NCBI RefSeq assembly: GCF_009761375.1
Contig: NZ_LEKM01000208.1
Span: 30,412 to 94,411 of the forward strand
Direction of reading: 5' to 3'
Source: Ursidibacter arcticus
GTDB taxonomy: Bacteria; Pseudomonadota; Gammaproteobacteria; Enterobacterales; Pasteurellaceae
Length of the DNA stretch: 64,000 nt
Of the stretch, positions 20,327-30,110 are shown piece after piece. Every line of letters starts with the position of its first letter. Within the stretch, counting starts at the first letter, position 1. The notes under the pieces are model-generated. The model saw nothing but the letters and a program-made list of their open reading frames with translations, was not told the DNA's origin and did not search any database. The translations under genes were made by a program, and so were the position numbers.

Positions 20327-21853
20327 CTATTCCCCTAAACCAGCTTCGATAGCTGCACCAATACCCTCTAAGGCTTTTTGTGCTTCTTCGCCTGTTGCGA
20401 CAAAACGTAAGCGATGTCCTTTTTGCACACCTAATGCCACGATCTTCATTAAACTTTTTGCACTGACCAGCTGAGTATCACGATCTAGGTTTTGTACTTG
20501 CATAGTCGCATTGTATTTTTTCACTTCATTCACTAATGTTGCACTTGGGCGAGCGTGTAAACCGTGTTCATTTTTAATGGTAAAAGTCGCCTCCAATTCG
20601 CCTGAATTTGCTGGTGTACTTTCAACAGTAGGATTTTCAGAATTTTTTACTAAACTTACCGCTTGTGCATTAGCACTTTCAATTACATCGGCAACAGCTG
20701 GTTCAAAACTCACATTCTCACCTAGCCCTTCCGCAAATGCTTTACCTAAGGCTTCTAAGGCTTGCTGTGCATCACTGCCTTCTGCAACAAAGCGTAAGCG
20801 ATGAGTTTTAGTTGCACCTAATGCAACAACACGCATTGTACTTTTGGCATTAACTGGGGCTGCTGGGCGATCAAGGTTTTCAACCGTTACTTTTGCTTCA
20901 AATGGCTTTAACGTTTGGACTAATACGGCACAAGGGCGGGCGTGTAAACCGTGTTCATTGCGTACGGTGAAGGTTGCCACAATTTGTCCTGCACAAGCGG
21001 TTTGATCTTGGCTGGAATTTGCAACAGTTGCATATTCATTAGCTGAGTGAGCTTGGCTTTCGATGCCGAACAGATTAAGAATTTGCTCAACGGGTGCAAT
21101 GGTTAATTTTTGGCGAACAGCAATTTGTGTCAATTTTGCAAGTTGTGGATTTAGACTTTCATCAATAGCCGAAACGGTAATTAACGTTTTACCTGCTTGG
21201 TTACGGGCTACTGCAATCCCATTGAGTTGATTTCCTTTTGCACTATCAGCCAAGAAAACGTTATTACCTAAATTAAGCGGTGTTGTAGCCAACACATCGC
21301 TAATAAAAGATTGATTAACGTAACCTTTTTCTTGAAGTTTAGCGGCATTGATAGCGGATAACGTAATCAGGCTGTCAGAGTCGATATTTAAGGATAGAAG
21401 TTCTGCTGAAAGAACAGGTTCACTACGTTTACCACTTAATAATGCAATAAATTCAGCTAAATCTTCTGTTTTTGCCAGTTTTTCAGCAGTTTCTTCATCA
21501 CCTAATACGGTTGTAAGTTGGCGTAAAAGTGATAAATGCTCATCTGATTTAGCAGCGATACCAATAACGACATAAGCGGTATTGCCTTCACCCCATTCTA
21601 CGCCATTTGGAAATTGTAATACTTGTACGCCTGTTTGTTGTACAAGATGGCGAGTATCAAGTGTACCGTGTGGAATAGCGATACCATTACCTAAGAATGT
21701 CGATGTTTGCGTTTCTCTCGCTAACATTCCCGTTTCATAGCCTTCGGCAACATTACCATTATTCACTAAGCCTTGAGCAACAAGTCGAATCGCTTCTTCT
21801 TTATTGCTAACAGCATTATTTAAACGGATATTTTGTGCTGATAGATTTAGCAT
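20327..21853 (-). CDS. fruB: FruB: fructose PTS diphosphoryl transfer protein with two HPr domains
   Basis: Domain order in the 508 residues: EIIA (about 1-145, active His in GIAIPHGTLD), a middle domain (about 160-275), HPr domain 1 (about 284-370, RNEHGLHARPCAVL) and HPr domain 2 (about 422-508, KNEHGLHARPSATL). Both HPr copies keep the phosphorylatable His and the regulatory-Ser region KS(T/L)M. E. coli FruB has one HPr domain. The duplicated arrangement matches the one described for H. influenzae. It is the first gene of fruBKA. Confidence 0.95.
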   Translation of the reverse strand: MLNLSAQNIRLNNAVSNKEEAIRLVAQGLVNNGNVAEGYETGMLARETQTSTFLGNGIAIPHGTLDTRHLVQQTGVQVLQFPNGVEWGEGNTAYVVIGIAAKSDEHLSLLRQLTTVLGDEETAEKLAKTEDLAEFIALLSGKRSEPVLSAELLSLNIDSDSLITLSAINAAKLQEKGYVNQSFISDVLATTPLNLGNNVFLADSAKGNQLNGIAVARNQAGKTLITVSAIDESLNPQLAKLTQIAVRQKLTIAPVEQILNLFGIESQAHSANEYATVANSSQDQTACAGQIVATFTVRNEHGLHARPCAVLVQTLKPFEAKVTVENLDRPAAPVNAKSTMRVVALGATKTHRLRFVAEGSDAQQALEALGKAFAEGLGENVSFEPAVADVIESANAQAVSLVKNSENPTVESTPANSGELEATFTIKNEHGLHARPSATLVNEVKKYNATMQVQNLDRDTQLVSAKSLMKIVALGVQKGHRLRFVATGEEAQKALEGIGAAIEAGLGE

Positions 21854-21914
21854 TTAAACTCCTTGGATTTAATTTAGATAATAAAATAATTATTCTGATT
21901 GTAACCCATTTTTT

Positions 21915-21930
21915 GCTAAATCGATCTAGC
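21915..21930. promoter_or_regulatory. Operator-like palindrome upstream of fruBKA
   Basis: GCTAAATCGATCTAGC is a 16-bp near-perfect palindrome (one mismatched pair) 62 bases upstream of the fruB start. Its general form recalls Cra/FruR-type sites (GCTGAAWCGNTTCA-like), but the match is only partial. Confidence 0.45.
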
Positions 21931-21952
21931 TGAAAATAAAAATCAAATAAAA

Positions 21953-21990
21953 AAATCCTATTTTGTGATCTTGTTCACAAAATAGGATTT
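21953..21990 (-). terminator. Terminator downstream of the ROK regulator gene
   Basis: AAATCCTATTTTGTGA and TCACAAAATAGGATTT form a perfect 16-bp stem with a 6-base loop, 32 bases past the regulator stop. On the minus strand it is followed by TTTTATTTGATT. Confidence 0.88.
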
Positions 21991-22021
21991 CATTTGGAGT
22001 TTGTTATATATTTCTATGAAG

Positions 22022-23209
22022 TTAGCCTTCAATTTTCTGATGAATAAAATGCTTATAAACCGCTAACATCGCTCCACCTAATGCTCCCCGCTCCGATTTA
22101 TAGGCTTTGACTGTCATTTTTATATTACGTTTTAATTTTAGTAGTGATGGATATTGATCAATTTTAGCTGTCAATTTCTCTGCTAGGCTACTATCTGCAA
22201 ATAATTCCCCGTGTAAATAAATTGCATCAACATCTAATAGCATTAAACAGTTGTTAAGTTGTAATGCTAAATATTCAATGGCTTGCTCAAGTAGATGGCG
22301 AACAAAATCATCACCCATATGATAAGCCGTAATTAAATGTGAGATCTCAATTTCTTCGGCATTATTAACCAAATCTTTTAAACGTGTTTCTTTACTGTAA
22401 GTGTATGCATAACGAGCTTTTCTAAGTAACCATTCCGCACCAGCATAAGTTTGTAAGCAACCGTCTTTACCACATTCACAAGTTGAACCGCTATGATTGA
22501 CAACAACGTGGCCAATTTCACCGACAAATAAATTTGTATCACCATAAATTTTCGAATTATAAACATAAGCCGCAAAAATTCCCCGTCTTAAATTAAGAAA
22601 TAGGAAATTTGAGAGTTTATCGTTCTCTTGGCTATATAATTCGCTAAGTGCCATACATTTCACATTATTTTTTACATAAACAGGAAAATCAAATGCAGAA
22701 ATCACTTTGGTAAGGTCAAAATTAGACCACAGAATATTATTTGTCAGAATGGTATGGCTATCCTTAGAATAATGCCCTGGAACAGCAATGCCAATTGCCT
22801 TAATCGTATAATCTGAATATTGTTGAATAAATTGTTGGATAAAGCTTACTAATTCTTGTTCATTTAAAGGTTTATCAGCCCCTATTTTTTGAGTTTCTAA
22901 ACAGACTCCACGATTATCCGTTAAACAGAGTATTAAGCGATCTTCTGTCAGCTCAACGCCAATATAATGGCAATAATTAGCCACTATATCTAATAAAATT
23001 TTACGACGACCTGCTTTCTGAGAATCTAATTCTTCCCCTATTTCCAGCAATAAACCTTCTTTAATTAAATACCCCGTTAATTCGGTCATTGTTGCAGGCG
23101 TTATCTGTAATATTTTGGCTAAATCTGCTCGAGATAATGGGCCTTTTAAATAAAGTTGTTCGATAATTTCATTGCGTTGTTCGTGTTGCTTTTTAGATAA
23201 ACTCGTCAT
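22022..23209 (-). CDS. ROK-family transcriptional repressor (NagC/Mlc-like)
   Basis: The 395-residue protein has an N-terminal winged helix-turn-helix (residues about 10-65; GPLSRADLAKILQITPATMTELT) followed by the ROK fold with VGEIGH and the zinc-binding CECGKDGC motif near residue 245. Family members such as NagC and Mlc repress sugar PTS genes and respond to sugar phosphates or to dephosphorylated EII proteins. It lies downstream of and in line with the cellobiose-type PTS operon, after its terminator, so it is the likely regulator of that operon. A palindrome 17 bases before its start suggests self-control. Confidence 0.85.
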   Translation of the reverse strand: MTSLSKKQHEQRNEIIEQLYLKGPLSRADLAKILQITPATMTELTGYLIKEGLLLEIGEELDSQKAGRRKILLDIVANYCHYIGVELTEDRLILCLTDNRGVCLETQKIGADKPLNEQELVSFIQQFIQQYSDYTIKAIGIAVPGHYSKDSHTILTNNILWSNFDLTKVISAFDFPVYVKNNVKCMALSELYSQENDKLSNFLFLNLRRGIFAAYVYNSKIYGDTNLFVGEIGHVVVNHSGSTCECGKDGCLQTYAGAEWLLRKARYAYTYSKETRLKDLVNNAEEIEISHLITAYHMGDDFVRHLLEQAIEYLALQLNNCLMLLDVDAIYLHGELFADSSLAEKLTAKIDQYPSLLKLKRNIKMTVKAYKSERGALGGAMLAVYKHFIHQKIEG

Positions 23210-23225
23210 ATTTATTCACCAGCAT

Positions 23226-23244
23226 ATTTACTAAAATAGTAAAT
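23226..23244. promoter_or_regulatory. Palindrome upstream of the ROK regulator, possible autoregulatory operator
   Basis: ATTTACTAAAATAGTAAAT is a perfect 8-bp inverted repeat with a 3-base centre. It ends 17 bases before the regulator start. Its A/T-rich arms resemble NagC/Mlc-type sites in general form. Confidence 0.45.
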
Positions 23245-23245
23245 G

Positions 23246-23272
23246 AAAAAGGATCTAGCTTTCGCCAGATCC
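23246..23272 (-). terminator. Terminator of the cellobiose-type PTS operon
   Basis: On the minus strand GGATCT and AGATCC pair across a 10-base loop and lead straight into TTTTTC, 48 bases after the EIIA stop. Confidence 0.75.
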
Positions 23273-23319
23273 CATATTTCTGATGTACCTAGCGAAAGTT
23301 CGCAAGGCTTTATTATAGT

Positions 23320-23631
23320 TTAAAATTTACGATGTAGCTCTACGATTTCTTTAGCTAAATCAACAAATGTGATGGATGTCATTAAATGATCTTGGCTATG
23401 AACAATCAATAAAGAAACCGCAAAACCTTCACCTTGAGCTTCTTGTCTCAATAATGCAGTTTGAGATTTATGCGCTGTAAGCAATGATTCTTGTGCAAGT
23501 TTTAATTTGCTTTCTGCTTCATCAAACTGACCGCTTTTTGCTGCTCGAATCGCTTCAACTGCTAAAGACTTCGCTTCACCGCTACTTAAAATCAAGCCCA
23601 TAATGGCGGATTCAAGATTTTCTTCTTCCAT
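23320..23631 (-). CDS. PTS lactose/cellobiose-type EIIA
   Basis: The 103-residue, all-helical protein fits the lactose/N,N'-diacetylchitobiose/cellobiose EIIA family: IMGLILSSGEAKSLAVEAI at the start and LLIVHSQDHLMTSI near residue 80, with the phosphorylated His. It passes phosphate to the EIIB encoded 18 bases upstream. It is the last gene of the operon EIIC - TIM-barrel protein - EIIB - EIIA. Confidence 0.9.
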   Translation of the reverse strand: MEEENLESAIMGLILSSGEAKSLAVEAIRAAKSGQFDEAESKLKLAQESLLTAHKSQTALLRQEAQGEGFAVSLLIVHSQDHLMTSITFVDLAKEIVELHRKF

Positions 23632-23649
23632 TATTTTCTCCTCATTGAT

Positions 23650-23961
23650 TTAGTTGAGTAAACTGAGTGCTGATTCTAAAACTTTCGCTCCGTTCATCAT
23701 TCCATAATCTTGCATATTGATTACCGCAACAGGAATAGAGTGTGGAGCCAGCTTTTCACGCATTGCTGCTTCTTCATAGCGAACTTGTGGCCCAAGTAAT
23801 ACAACATCAATACGATTTTCTTCAAGCTCTTTATCCACTTCAGAAACAGAAACCGCATAGATTTTTGCTTCAAGCCCCTGTTTTTCTGCTGCTTCTTTCA
23901 TTTTTGTAACAAGTAGGCTAGTTGACATACCCGCAGCACAAGCAAGTAGAATAGTTTTCAT
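23650..23961 (-). CDS. PTS lactose/cellobiose-type EIIB
   Basis: The 103-residue protein begins [20 protein letters not shown]; Cys8 in the P-loop-like CAAGMSTS is the phosphorylation site of this family. The ATG at 23961 follows a strong AAGGAG site. An in-frame upstream start at 23994 would run into the previous gene and is rejected. Confidence 0.92.
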   Translation of the reverse strand: MKTILLACAAGMSTSLLVTKMKEAAEKQGLEAKIYAVSVSEVDKELEENRIDVVLLGPQVRYEEAAMREKLAPHSIPVAVINMQDYGMMNGAKVLESALSLLN

Positions 23962-23971
23962 TGTGTTCTCC

Positions 23972-24871
23972 TTAACGATTGATTGAACGCCCAATCATAG
24001 CTAACGTATGACGCTGACCACGAATGGCTTTACTCATTGTGAAAATATTTTCAACAGGGGCTAAACCGCCATAACCTGCATCACCAATGTGTTGAATATC
24101 AACACCGCACATCTTATTTTGGATAGCCATATAACGAATAGTTTCAGGCTCTGCACTTTCTTGGCTTGTGCCAATAGCCGTCATCACTAATGCACCGTGG
24201 CGATGAGCAACTTTCACCATCTCGCTTAGTTCGGCAGCTTGGAATCCCGGCACACTTCCGATTGATGGAGCAAGAATAACATCTGCTCCAGCTTCAATCA
24301 GTGCCTTAACGACTTCCAAATCAGCGACTGGCTCATCAACACCTGCTGCGTGCATTTTACCTGCAAAAATTAAGCCTGAGAAATGACGTTTAGCTGTTTT
24401 AACCGTTTCGATAATAGCGTTATTTGTTACGCCAGTTCCTGGGTTACCTGTAAAACAAACAAAATCAAAACCTAAACGCTCTATTTCTTGAATTGTTTCA
24501 ACACGAGCTTGACGCCCAGATGAAATCTCAAGTTTCTCGTCCATCATTGCAGCACTTTGATCAACAGGTTCTAAATTAACACCGATTGGGCGACCAACTA
24601 ACTGATGTAAACGGTCAATAATATTGGTTTCAACTTTATCGATACCTGCAATCACAGGTTCAAACACATCTAAGCCATTTAACAAAATAAGATCTGCCCC
24701 AAAGGCTCTTGCCATTTCAGAATTAGTGCATTCCGCAATATAAGGCTCTCGCGGTGCAACGTTTTCTGACAAAATAATTCGACCTTCCGATGCTTTAATA
24801 CTTTGCTTTAATTCTTGTGCGGACATTGCAAGAATTTCAGAAGCCTCCGCACTTAAAAAACGCTTAACCAT
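23972..24871 (-). CDS. TIM-barrel-like protein of unknown function within the PTS operon
   Basis: The 299-residue protein shows a regular alternation of strand segments and helices ([73 protein letters not shown]), consistent with a (beta/alpha)8 barrel. I recognise it only as an uncharacterised family found beside cellobiose-type PTS genes. Conserved-looking acidic and His residues ([25 protein letters not shown]) hint at a phosphosugar- or metal-binding site. It is 6 bases from EIIC and 10 from EIIB, so it is co-expressed and probably processes the imported sugar. No reaction can be assigned. Confidence 0.7.
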   Translation of the reverse strand: MVKRFLSAEASEILAMSAQELKQSIKASEGRIILSENVAPREPYIAECTNSEMARAFGADLILLNGLDVFEPVIAGIDKVETNIIDRLHQLVGRPIGVNLEPVDQSAAMMDEKLEISSGRQARVETIQEIERLGFDFVCFTGNPGTGVTNNAIIETVKTAKRHFSGLIFAGKMHAAGVDEPVADLEVVKALIEAGADVILAPSIGSVPGFQAAELSEMVKVAHRHGALVMTAIGTSQESAEPETIRYMAIQNKMCGVDIQHIGDAGYGGLAPVENIFTMSKAIRGQRHTLAMIGRSINR

Positions 24872-24877
24872 TTTAAT

Positions 24878-26194
24878 TTACTCCCCTGCTTCTTGTTTTT
24901 TGAAATGTTTCTCAACCGCTATGAAGAATGGTAAGTAAAGAGCAATATCAATAATGATGAGTACAATTTGTAAGACAGCGCCCATCACACTTCCAGTTGT
25001 TAAGAAACCAGATAGAATTGGTGGCATTGTCCAAGATGCTTCTGCTCGAGTAAGTGGAACTAAACCTGATGACATTGCAGCCCAAGCAACCAATACGTTT
25101 ACCATTGGTGCTAAAATAAATGGAACTAATAAAGTAACATTCATTACAACGGGTAAACCAAACATCGCAGGTTCATTGATATTAAATAATCCAGGAACAA
25201 CTGTTAAAGGTGCAATAGCTTTAGTTTGTTTACTACCATTTTTCTTACGAGCATACCAAGCAATTGCTAATACTAAACCGATTGTCGCACCGCCACCGCC
25301 GATATAGACGAAGTTATCCATAAATGGTGTCGTAAAAATTTCTTGTAATGGTTCACCTGCTTTATAAGCGGCAACATTTGATGCAAGATTATCAATCCAA
25401 GTTGGTTTCATAATCGCATTCACTGTATTTCCACCGTGAATACCCACAAACCAGAAGATTGAGTTTAAACCCGCAATTAACATCACCCCAATCACACTAC
25501 TACCAATCAACCCTAACGGGCCACCTAATACAGTTTGAGCAAGTTCGTGTAAGTTTGGTAAGTTATTTGCATCAAGAATACCATACACAATTAACCACAT
25601 TGTAATGATAACTGCCCCAGGGATAATAGCAGAGAAACTACGAGATACTGCTGGTGGTACTGCATCAGGCAATTTAATCTGAATATCACGTTTGATAAAC
25701 CAGTTATACATTGCAGCAGAAATTAAACCGATAATAATCGCAACAAATACCCCTTTCGCTGATAGATAAGATGCATTCACCCCAGCAGGTACAGCAAAGC
25801 CATCCGGTAATGCGACATTCGGGTTAGCTAAAGCAACAACGGCACGATTCACATAAGGTGTGACGGTAATAAAAGATGAAAGAGCGATTAAGCCTGATGC
25901 CACACCATCTACTTTTTCTTGGCGAGAATAGCTATAAGCGATCCCAAATACAGAAACAAGACCAAGTAAGCTAAAACTACCATCAACGCCTTTCCATAAA
26001 TAGCCCGCAACCCCAATTTTACCTAGCCACTCTTCCCAACCAGGAATTGGGAATGAAGCAATAATCATAAAGAGTGAACCAATAATCAATAACGGCATTG
26101 ATAGGGTGATCCCATCACGAATTGCCACTAAGCTCTTATTAGCACTCATTTTTGCTGCTATGGGCATTAGTTTTTTCTCAATGAACGCATTCAT
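24878..26194 (-). CDS. PTS lactose/cellobiose-type EIIC (sugar permease)
   Basis: The 438-residue membrane protein begins IEKKLMPIAAKMSANKSLVAIRDGITLSMPLLIIGS, which is diagnostic of the cellobiose/chitobiose EIIC family, and contains GLFNINEPAMFGLPVVMN near residue 330. It has about ten membrane segments. It would import and phosphorylate a beta-glucoside or chitobiose-like sugar with the EIIB and EIIA of the same operon. No glycosidase gene lies in the operon, so the sugar may be a monosaccharide derivative or be split by an enzyme encoded elsewhere. Confidence 0.92.
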   Translation of the reverse strand: MNAFIEKKLMPIAAKMSANKSLVAIRDGITLSMPLLIIGSLFMIIASFPIPGWEEWLGKIGVAGYLWKGVDGSFSLLGLVSVFGIAYSYSRQEKVDGVASGLIALSSFITVTPYVNRAVVALANPNVALPDGFAVPAGVNASYLSAKGVFVAIIIGLISAAMYNWFIKRDIQIKLPDAVPPAVSRSFSAIIPGAVIITMWLIVYGILDANNLPNLHELAQTVLGGPLGLIGSSVIGVMLIAGLNSIFWFVGIHGGNTVNAIMKPTWIDNLASNVAAYKAGEPLQEIFTTPFMDNFVYIGGGGATIGLVLAIAWYARKKNGSKQTKAIAPLTVVPGLFNINEPAMFGLPVVMNVTLLVPFILAPMVNVLVAWAAMSSGLVPLTRAEASWTMPPILSGFLTTGSVMGAVLQIVLIIIDIALYLPFFIAVEKHFKKQEAGE

Positions 26195-26261
26195 AAAACA
26201 ACCTCCTTTCAGGTTACTTACAATTGGTTAGATAAACAAAGATATTTTATTTTCAATTAGC

Positions 26262-26359
26262 AATTTAATTATTTTTTATCATTAAATCACTTATTTTTTG
26301 CCATTATATAAACAAAAAATCCTTTATCAAGATAATTTAATTATTTTTTATAATAAATT
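26262..26359. promoter_or_regulatory. Paired operator-like repeats upstream of the cellobiose-type PTS operon
   Basis: The 18-mer AATTTAATTATTTTTTAT occurs at 26262-26279 and again at 26334-26351, exactly 72 bp apart. Each copy is the left part of an A/T-rich inverted repeat (ATTTAAT...ATTAAAT ending at 26287; AATTTA...TAAATT ending at 26359). This form fits ROK-type operators; 72 bp is close to seven helical turns, which suits looping between two sites. The rest of the 299-base gap 26195-26493 is AT-rich. Confidence 0.5.
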
Positions 26360-26397
26360 ATATGCGTATCATCTAAATGTTGTTATAGAAAAATAAA

Positions 26398-26430
26398 ATA
26401 CCCCACTGTCTATGCTAAACAGTAGGGTAT
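26398..26430 (-). terminator. Terminator downstream of ndk
   Basis: ATACCC-ACTGT and ACAGT-GGGTAT pair with one internal mismatch; on the minus strand TATTTTATTTTT follows. A second perfect 8-bp hairpin (CCACTCAT with ATGAGTGG, 26462-26482) lies closer to the ndk stop. Confidence 0.7.
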
Positions 26431-26493
26431 GAGATAAAAGTGTACAAAACTAGATTAGTAACCACTCATTTATTATGAGTGGCTGAAATATGC

Positions 26494-26913
26494 TTATTTA
26501 ACTATCTCATTTGGAGTAAAGAAGTAAGCAATTTCTCGTTTTGCGGAGTTTTCTGAGTCAGAACCGTGGACTGAGTTTTCTCGATAGCTTAGTGCAAAGC
26601 GATCTCGAATTGTGCCTTTTTCACGTTTTTCAGGATCAGTTGCTCCCATCAGAGTGCGATAGTGAGCAATCGCATTTTCCCCTTCTAAGACTGCAACAAC
26701 AATCGGAGCAGAAGTCATAAATGCAACAAGTGGTGCAAAAAAATCCTTGCCTTGATGTTCTGCATAAAATCCTTCCGCCTGCTCTTGAGTTAAATGTAAC
26801 ATTTTTAAGGCTTTAACAGATAAGCCACTTTGTTCAATCTGCGTCAGAATTTCACCGATAATGTTTCGTTTAGTTGCATCAGGCTTAATGATTGAAAGTG
26901 TTTGTTGAATCAT
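26494..26913 (-). CDS. ndk: Nucleoside diphosphate kinase
   Basis: The 139-residue protein has the NDK signature ENSVHGSDS, whose His is phosphorylated during transfer from ATP to other NDPs, and [13 protein letters not shown] at the N-terminus. It is slightly shorter than the 143 residues of E. coli. It lies downstream of metG on the same strand, 49 bases away. Confidence 0.97.
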   Translation of the reverse strand: MIQQTLSIIKPDATKRNIIGEILTQIEQSGLSVKALKMLHLTQEQAEGFYAEHQGKDFFAPLVAFMTSAPIVVAVLEGENAIAHYRTLMGATDPEKREKGTIRDRFALSYRENSVHGSDSENSAKREIAYFFTPNEIVK

Positions 26914-26962
26914 AGTTTTCCTTATTCTCTCTAACTATTTGAAGTAATACGGTATTGCGTCA

Positions 26963-29014
26963 TTACTTCACTTGCATTCCAGCCGTTACGCCACTGTCAG
27001 CTGAAAGTAAGAAGAGATTTGAACCACCTGTCCCTGCTGATAAAATCATTCCTTCAGACATACCAAAAGACATTTTGCGTGGAGCAAGGTTGGCAATCAT
27101 AATCACAAATCGACCTTCTAGCTCTTCAGGCTTATTATAAGCTGCTTTAATACCTGAGAATACTTGGCGAGTATGGTCACCAAGATCTAATTCAAAGCGT
27201 AATAACTTATCCGATTTTGGAACTGCCTCACATTTCAACACTTTAGCTACTCGCAAATCCAGTTTTGCAAAATCATCAATGGTAATTTCAGGGGCAATAG
27301 GTTCTACTGCCGTATCACAAGCGGTCACTTCTTTTCCTTTTTTTGCATCTTGCTGGGTAGTTTGAGCAAAGAGCTGTTTTGTTTCTTCAATTACTGCATC
27401 AATCTGTTTTTTCTCTAAACGAGAGAATAATGATTTAAATGGTGCAATAGTGTGGTTGAATAATGGAGTATCAATGTTGTCCCAACGTAATTGAGTTTGT
27501 AAGAACCCTTCAGCACGCTCTGCTAACTGTGGTAACACAGGTTTTAAGTAGCTCATCAATACTCGGAATAATTCTAAGCCCATTGAGCAAACGGCTTGTA
27601 ATTCCGCCTCTTTGCCTTCTTCTTTGGCGATAACCCAAGGTGCTTTTTCATCAATATATTTATTTGCTTTATCGGTTAATGCCATAATTTCACGAATCGC
27701 TTTATTAAATTCTCTGCTCTCATAATATGTAGCAATTTGTTCTGATTGTGCAATAAATTCAGCAAAAAGAGCAGGATCTTGCAATTCGCCAGCCAGTTTT
27801 CCATCAAAACGTTTTGTGATAAAACCTGCATTACGAGAAGCCAGATTCACTAATTTATTGACAATATCGCTATTTACACGTTGTACGAAATCATCAAGGT
27901 TAAAATCAAGATCTTCAATTCGATCATTTAATTTCGCTGCGTAGTAATAACGTAAACATTCAGGATCGATATGTTTTAAATAAGTGCTTGCTTGAATAAA
28001 AGTACCACGAGATTTCGACATTTTCTGCCCATCTACCGTTACATAACCGTGTGCAAAAACGTTGGTTGGTTTGCGGTGATCGCTACCTTCTAACATAGCT
28101 GGCCAGAATAGGCTGTGGAAATAAACAATATCTTTACCGATAAAGTGATAAAGCTCTGCATCGGAGTCTTTTTTCCAGAAATCATCATAATTGATGTCTG
28201 TACGGTCACATAAATTCTTAAATGAAGCCATATAACCGATAGGTGCATCTAGCCATACATAGAAAAATTTATTTTCTGCATCAGGGATTTGGAAACCAAA
28301 GTAAGGTGCATCACGACTAATATCCCACTGCTGTAAACCACTTTCAAACCATTCTTGCATTTTATTAGCAATTTCAGGTTGAAGTGAGCCTGAGCGAGTC
28401 CATTCTTTTAACATTCCTTCAAAACTTGGTAAATCAAAGAAAAAATGTTCCGATTCTTTAACCACTGGCGTTGCCCCCGATACCGCAGAACGTGGGTTAA
28501 TTAAATCCATTGGGCTATAAGTAGAGGCACAAACTTCACAGTTATCGCCATATTGATCTTCTGCTTTACATTTCGGGCAAGTCCCTTTAACAAAGCGATC
28601 AGGCAAGAACATATTCTTTTCAGGATCGAATAATTGTGAAATTACCTTACTTTTAATAAAGCCATTTGCTTTTAATTTTTTATAGATTGCCGAAGTCAGC
28701 TCTTTGTTTTCTTCGCTGTGCGTAGAGTGATAGTTATCAAAGCTGATATTAAACCCCGAGAAGTCTGCGATATGATCTGCTTTCGCTTTTTCGATAAGCT
28801 CTTCTGGCGTAATGCCTAATTTATCTGCATTAAGCATAATTGGGGTGCCGTGAGCATCATCTGCACAGACAAAATGAACTTTATGCCCACGCATACGTTG
28901 GAAACGTACCCAAATATCCGCTTGAATATGCTCAAGCATATGTCCTAAATGAATTGCTCCATTCGCATAAGGTAGGGCACAAGTAACTAAAATCTTTCTT
29001 TGTGGATTTGACAT
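26963..29014 (-). CDS. metG: Methionyl-tRNA synthetase
   Basis: The class I synthetase has [12 protein letters not shown] (HIGH motif), KMSKSRG (KMSKS motif), a Cys4 zinc knuckle ([17 protein letters not shown]) and a C-terminal tRNA-binding domain (about the last 110 residues, [18 protein letters not shown]). I start at the ATG at 29014 ([16 protein letters not shown], 683 residues), preceded by AGAGAG; the ATG at 29032 has no ribosome site. The 306-base stretch 29015-29320 upstream holds its promoter and no gene I can support. Confidence 0.97.
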   Translation of the reverse strand: MSNPQRKILVTCALPYANGAIHLGHMLEHIQADIWVRFQRMRGHKVHFVCADDAHGTPIMLNADKLGITPEELIEKAKADHIADFSGFNISFDNYHSTHSEENKELTSAIYKKLKANGFIKSKVISQLFDPEKNMFLPDRFVKGTCPKCKAEDQYGDNCEVCASTYSPMDLINPRSAVSGATPVVKESEHFFFDLPSFEGMLKEWTRSGSLQPEIANKMQEWFESGLQQWDISRDAPYFGFQIPDAENKFFYVWLDAPIGYMASFKNLCDRTDINYDDFWKKDSDAELYHFIGKDIVYFHSLFWPAMLEGSDHRKPTNVFAHGYVTVDGQKMSKSRGTFIQASTYLKHIDPECLRYYYAAKLNDRIEDLDFNLDDFVQRVNSDIVNKLVNLASRNAGFITKRFDGKLAGELQDPALFAEFIAQSEQIATYYESREFNKAIREIMALTDKANKYIDEKAPWVIAKEEGKEAELQAVCSMGLELFRVLMSYLKPVLPQLAERAEGFLQTQLRWDNIDTPLFNHTIAPFKSLFSRLEKKQIDAVIEETKQLFAQTTQQDAKKGKEVTACDTAVEPIAPEITIDDFAKLDLRVAKVLKCEAVPKSDKLLRFELDLGDHTRQVFSGIKAAYNKPEELEGRFVIMIANLAPRKMSFGMSEGMILSAGTGGSNLFLLSADSGVTAGMQVK

Positions 29015-29320
29015 TGATAATCTCTCTAACATATAGCAAAAAAAATGATTGAATTGTAACGGAAAAGGCTTTAATTGTGTAGGGAAAGGATAATAAGTGG
29101 TAGGACAACTGCATATGTTGCCCGTTTTTCAACCTATGAATCAAGCAACAACTCAATCTCTAAATTCATCAGACCAACTAGCAGCTGTAAGTTTTACTTT
29201 CATACTCTGCATTAATTTTTCGATCTAGCTCGCAAAATAAAAATCTTCCGCTACATCATATCGTAATCAAAGTTCAAAATATCTTCTCCAAATTGCTTGA
29301 TGTAGCCTTCAAGTGATAAA

Positions 29321-30100
29321 TTATCTTATATCGACTCTTTTCACTGATTTTATAAACAGTAATGGCGGACGATGACGTAAATCTTTAAACTCATTATGCC
29401 ATTCTGTCTGCTCTGCTAACATAGGCTCTTCTACTCTTATAATCTCAAATCCTACATCAATTAAGCTATTTAAAATAGTCGCAGTGGTTCTATGATAAGT
29501 TCTGAAAGGTTGCTGAAACCAATTTCTATTTCGTAGTCCTTCTTCTCGGTAAAAACTAAGACGATAGGCTATTTGTTGTTTATTTTGGTCTTTAACCCAG
29601 CGTTCTCCTTCACGAAAGCAGGTCGTTATTGGGTGTTCTTGGGAAAAAACTAACATACCATTGGGAGCTAGTTTTGAATGAATACGTTGTAATAAACCTT
29701 TCAGATCTTCAACATAGTGAAAAGCAAAAGAACTCGTCACCAAATCAAAATTAGTTTCTTCAATTTGATCTAACTGCTCCATTGGTAAACAATAACAATG
29801 ATAAGCGGTTTGATCATAACCATTTTTTGCAAAACCTTGCTCTGCTTGTGCTAGCATTGATTGAGAAAGATCTAAGCCCACCACTTTTTTCGCACCTTGT
29901 TGCAAATAATGGAGAAGATGCTCTCCCACGCCACAACCTAAATCAAGCACTTGCTTGTGATTAAGATCGGGCAAAAGCGAGAACATTGTCGGCTTTTCAA
30001 CTATCTCATTTAGGCTAATCGGGTTCTCACGCAACTTTAAATAATTAGCAAAAAAAATCGGATTATCATAAACACTCTGTTTCATTTTTCTCTTGCTCAC
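29321..30100 (-). CDS. Class I SAM-dependent methyltransferase
   Basis: The 259-residue protein has the SAM-binding motif VLDLGCGVGEHLLHYL (near residue 50), VVGLDLSQSMLAQA as motif II and FDLVTSSFAFHYVEDL as motif IV, as in small-molecule methyltransferases of the UbiE/Methyltransf_11 type. The target is unknown. The start may instead be the internal Met at residue 6. It sits 10 bases after uvrD on the same strand, so it is likely co-transcribed with it. Confidence 0.8.
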   Translation of the reverse strand: MSKRKMKQSVYDNPIFFANYLKLRENPISLNEIVEKPTMFSLLPDLNHKQVLDLGCGVGEHLLHYLQQGAKKVVGLDLSQSMLAQAEQGFAKNGYDQTAYHCYCLPMEQLDQIEETNFDLVTSSFAFHYVEDLKGLLQRIHSKLAPNGMLVFSQEHPITTCFREGERWVKDQNKQQIAYRLSFYREEGLRNRNWFQQPFRTYHRTTATILNSLIDVGFEIIRVEEPMLAEQTEWHNEFKDLRHRPPLLFIKSVKRVDIR

Positions 30101-30110
30101 TTTTCTAATG

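Noticed and set aside
21915..21930. A certain Cra/FruR site upstream of fruB
   Set aside because: The palindrome agrees with the consensus only in part, so I list it as operator-like without naming the regulator.
29015..29320. A gene or regulatory RNA between metG and the methyltransferase gene
   Set aside because: No frame with start, ribosome site and protein-like sequence was found. A stretch near 29220 shares TCGATCTAGCT and AAAATAAAAATC with the fruB upstream region, but this looks like chance in AT-rich DNA.
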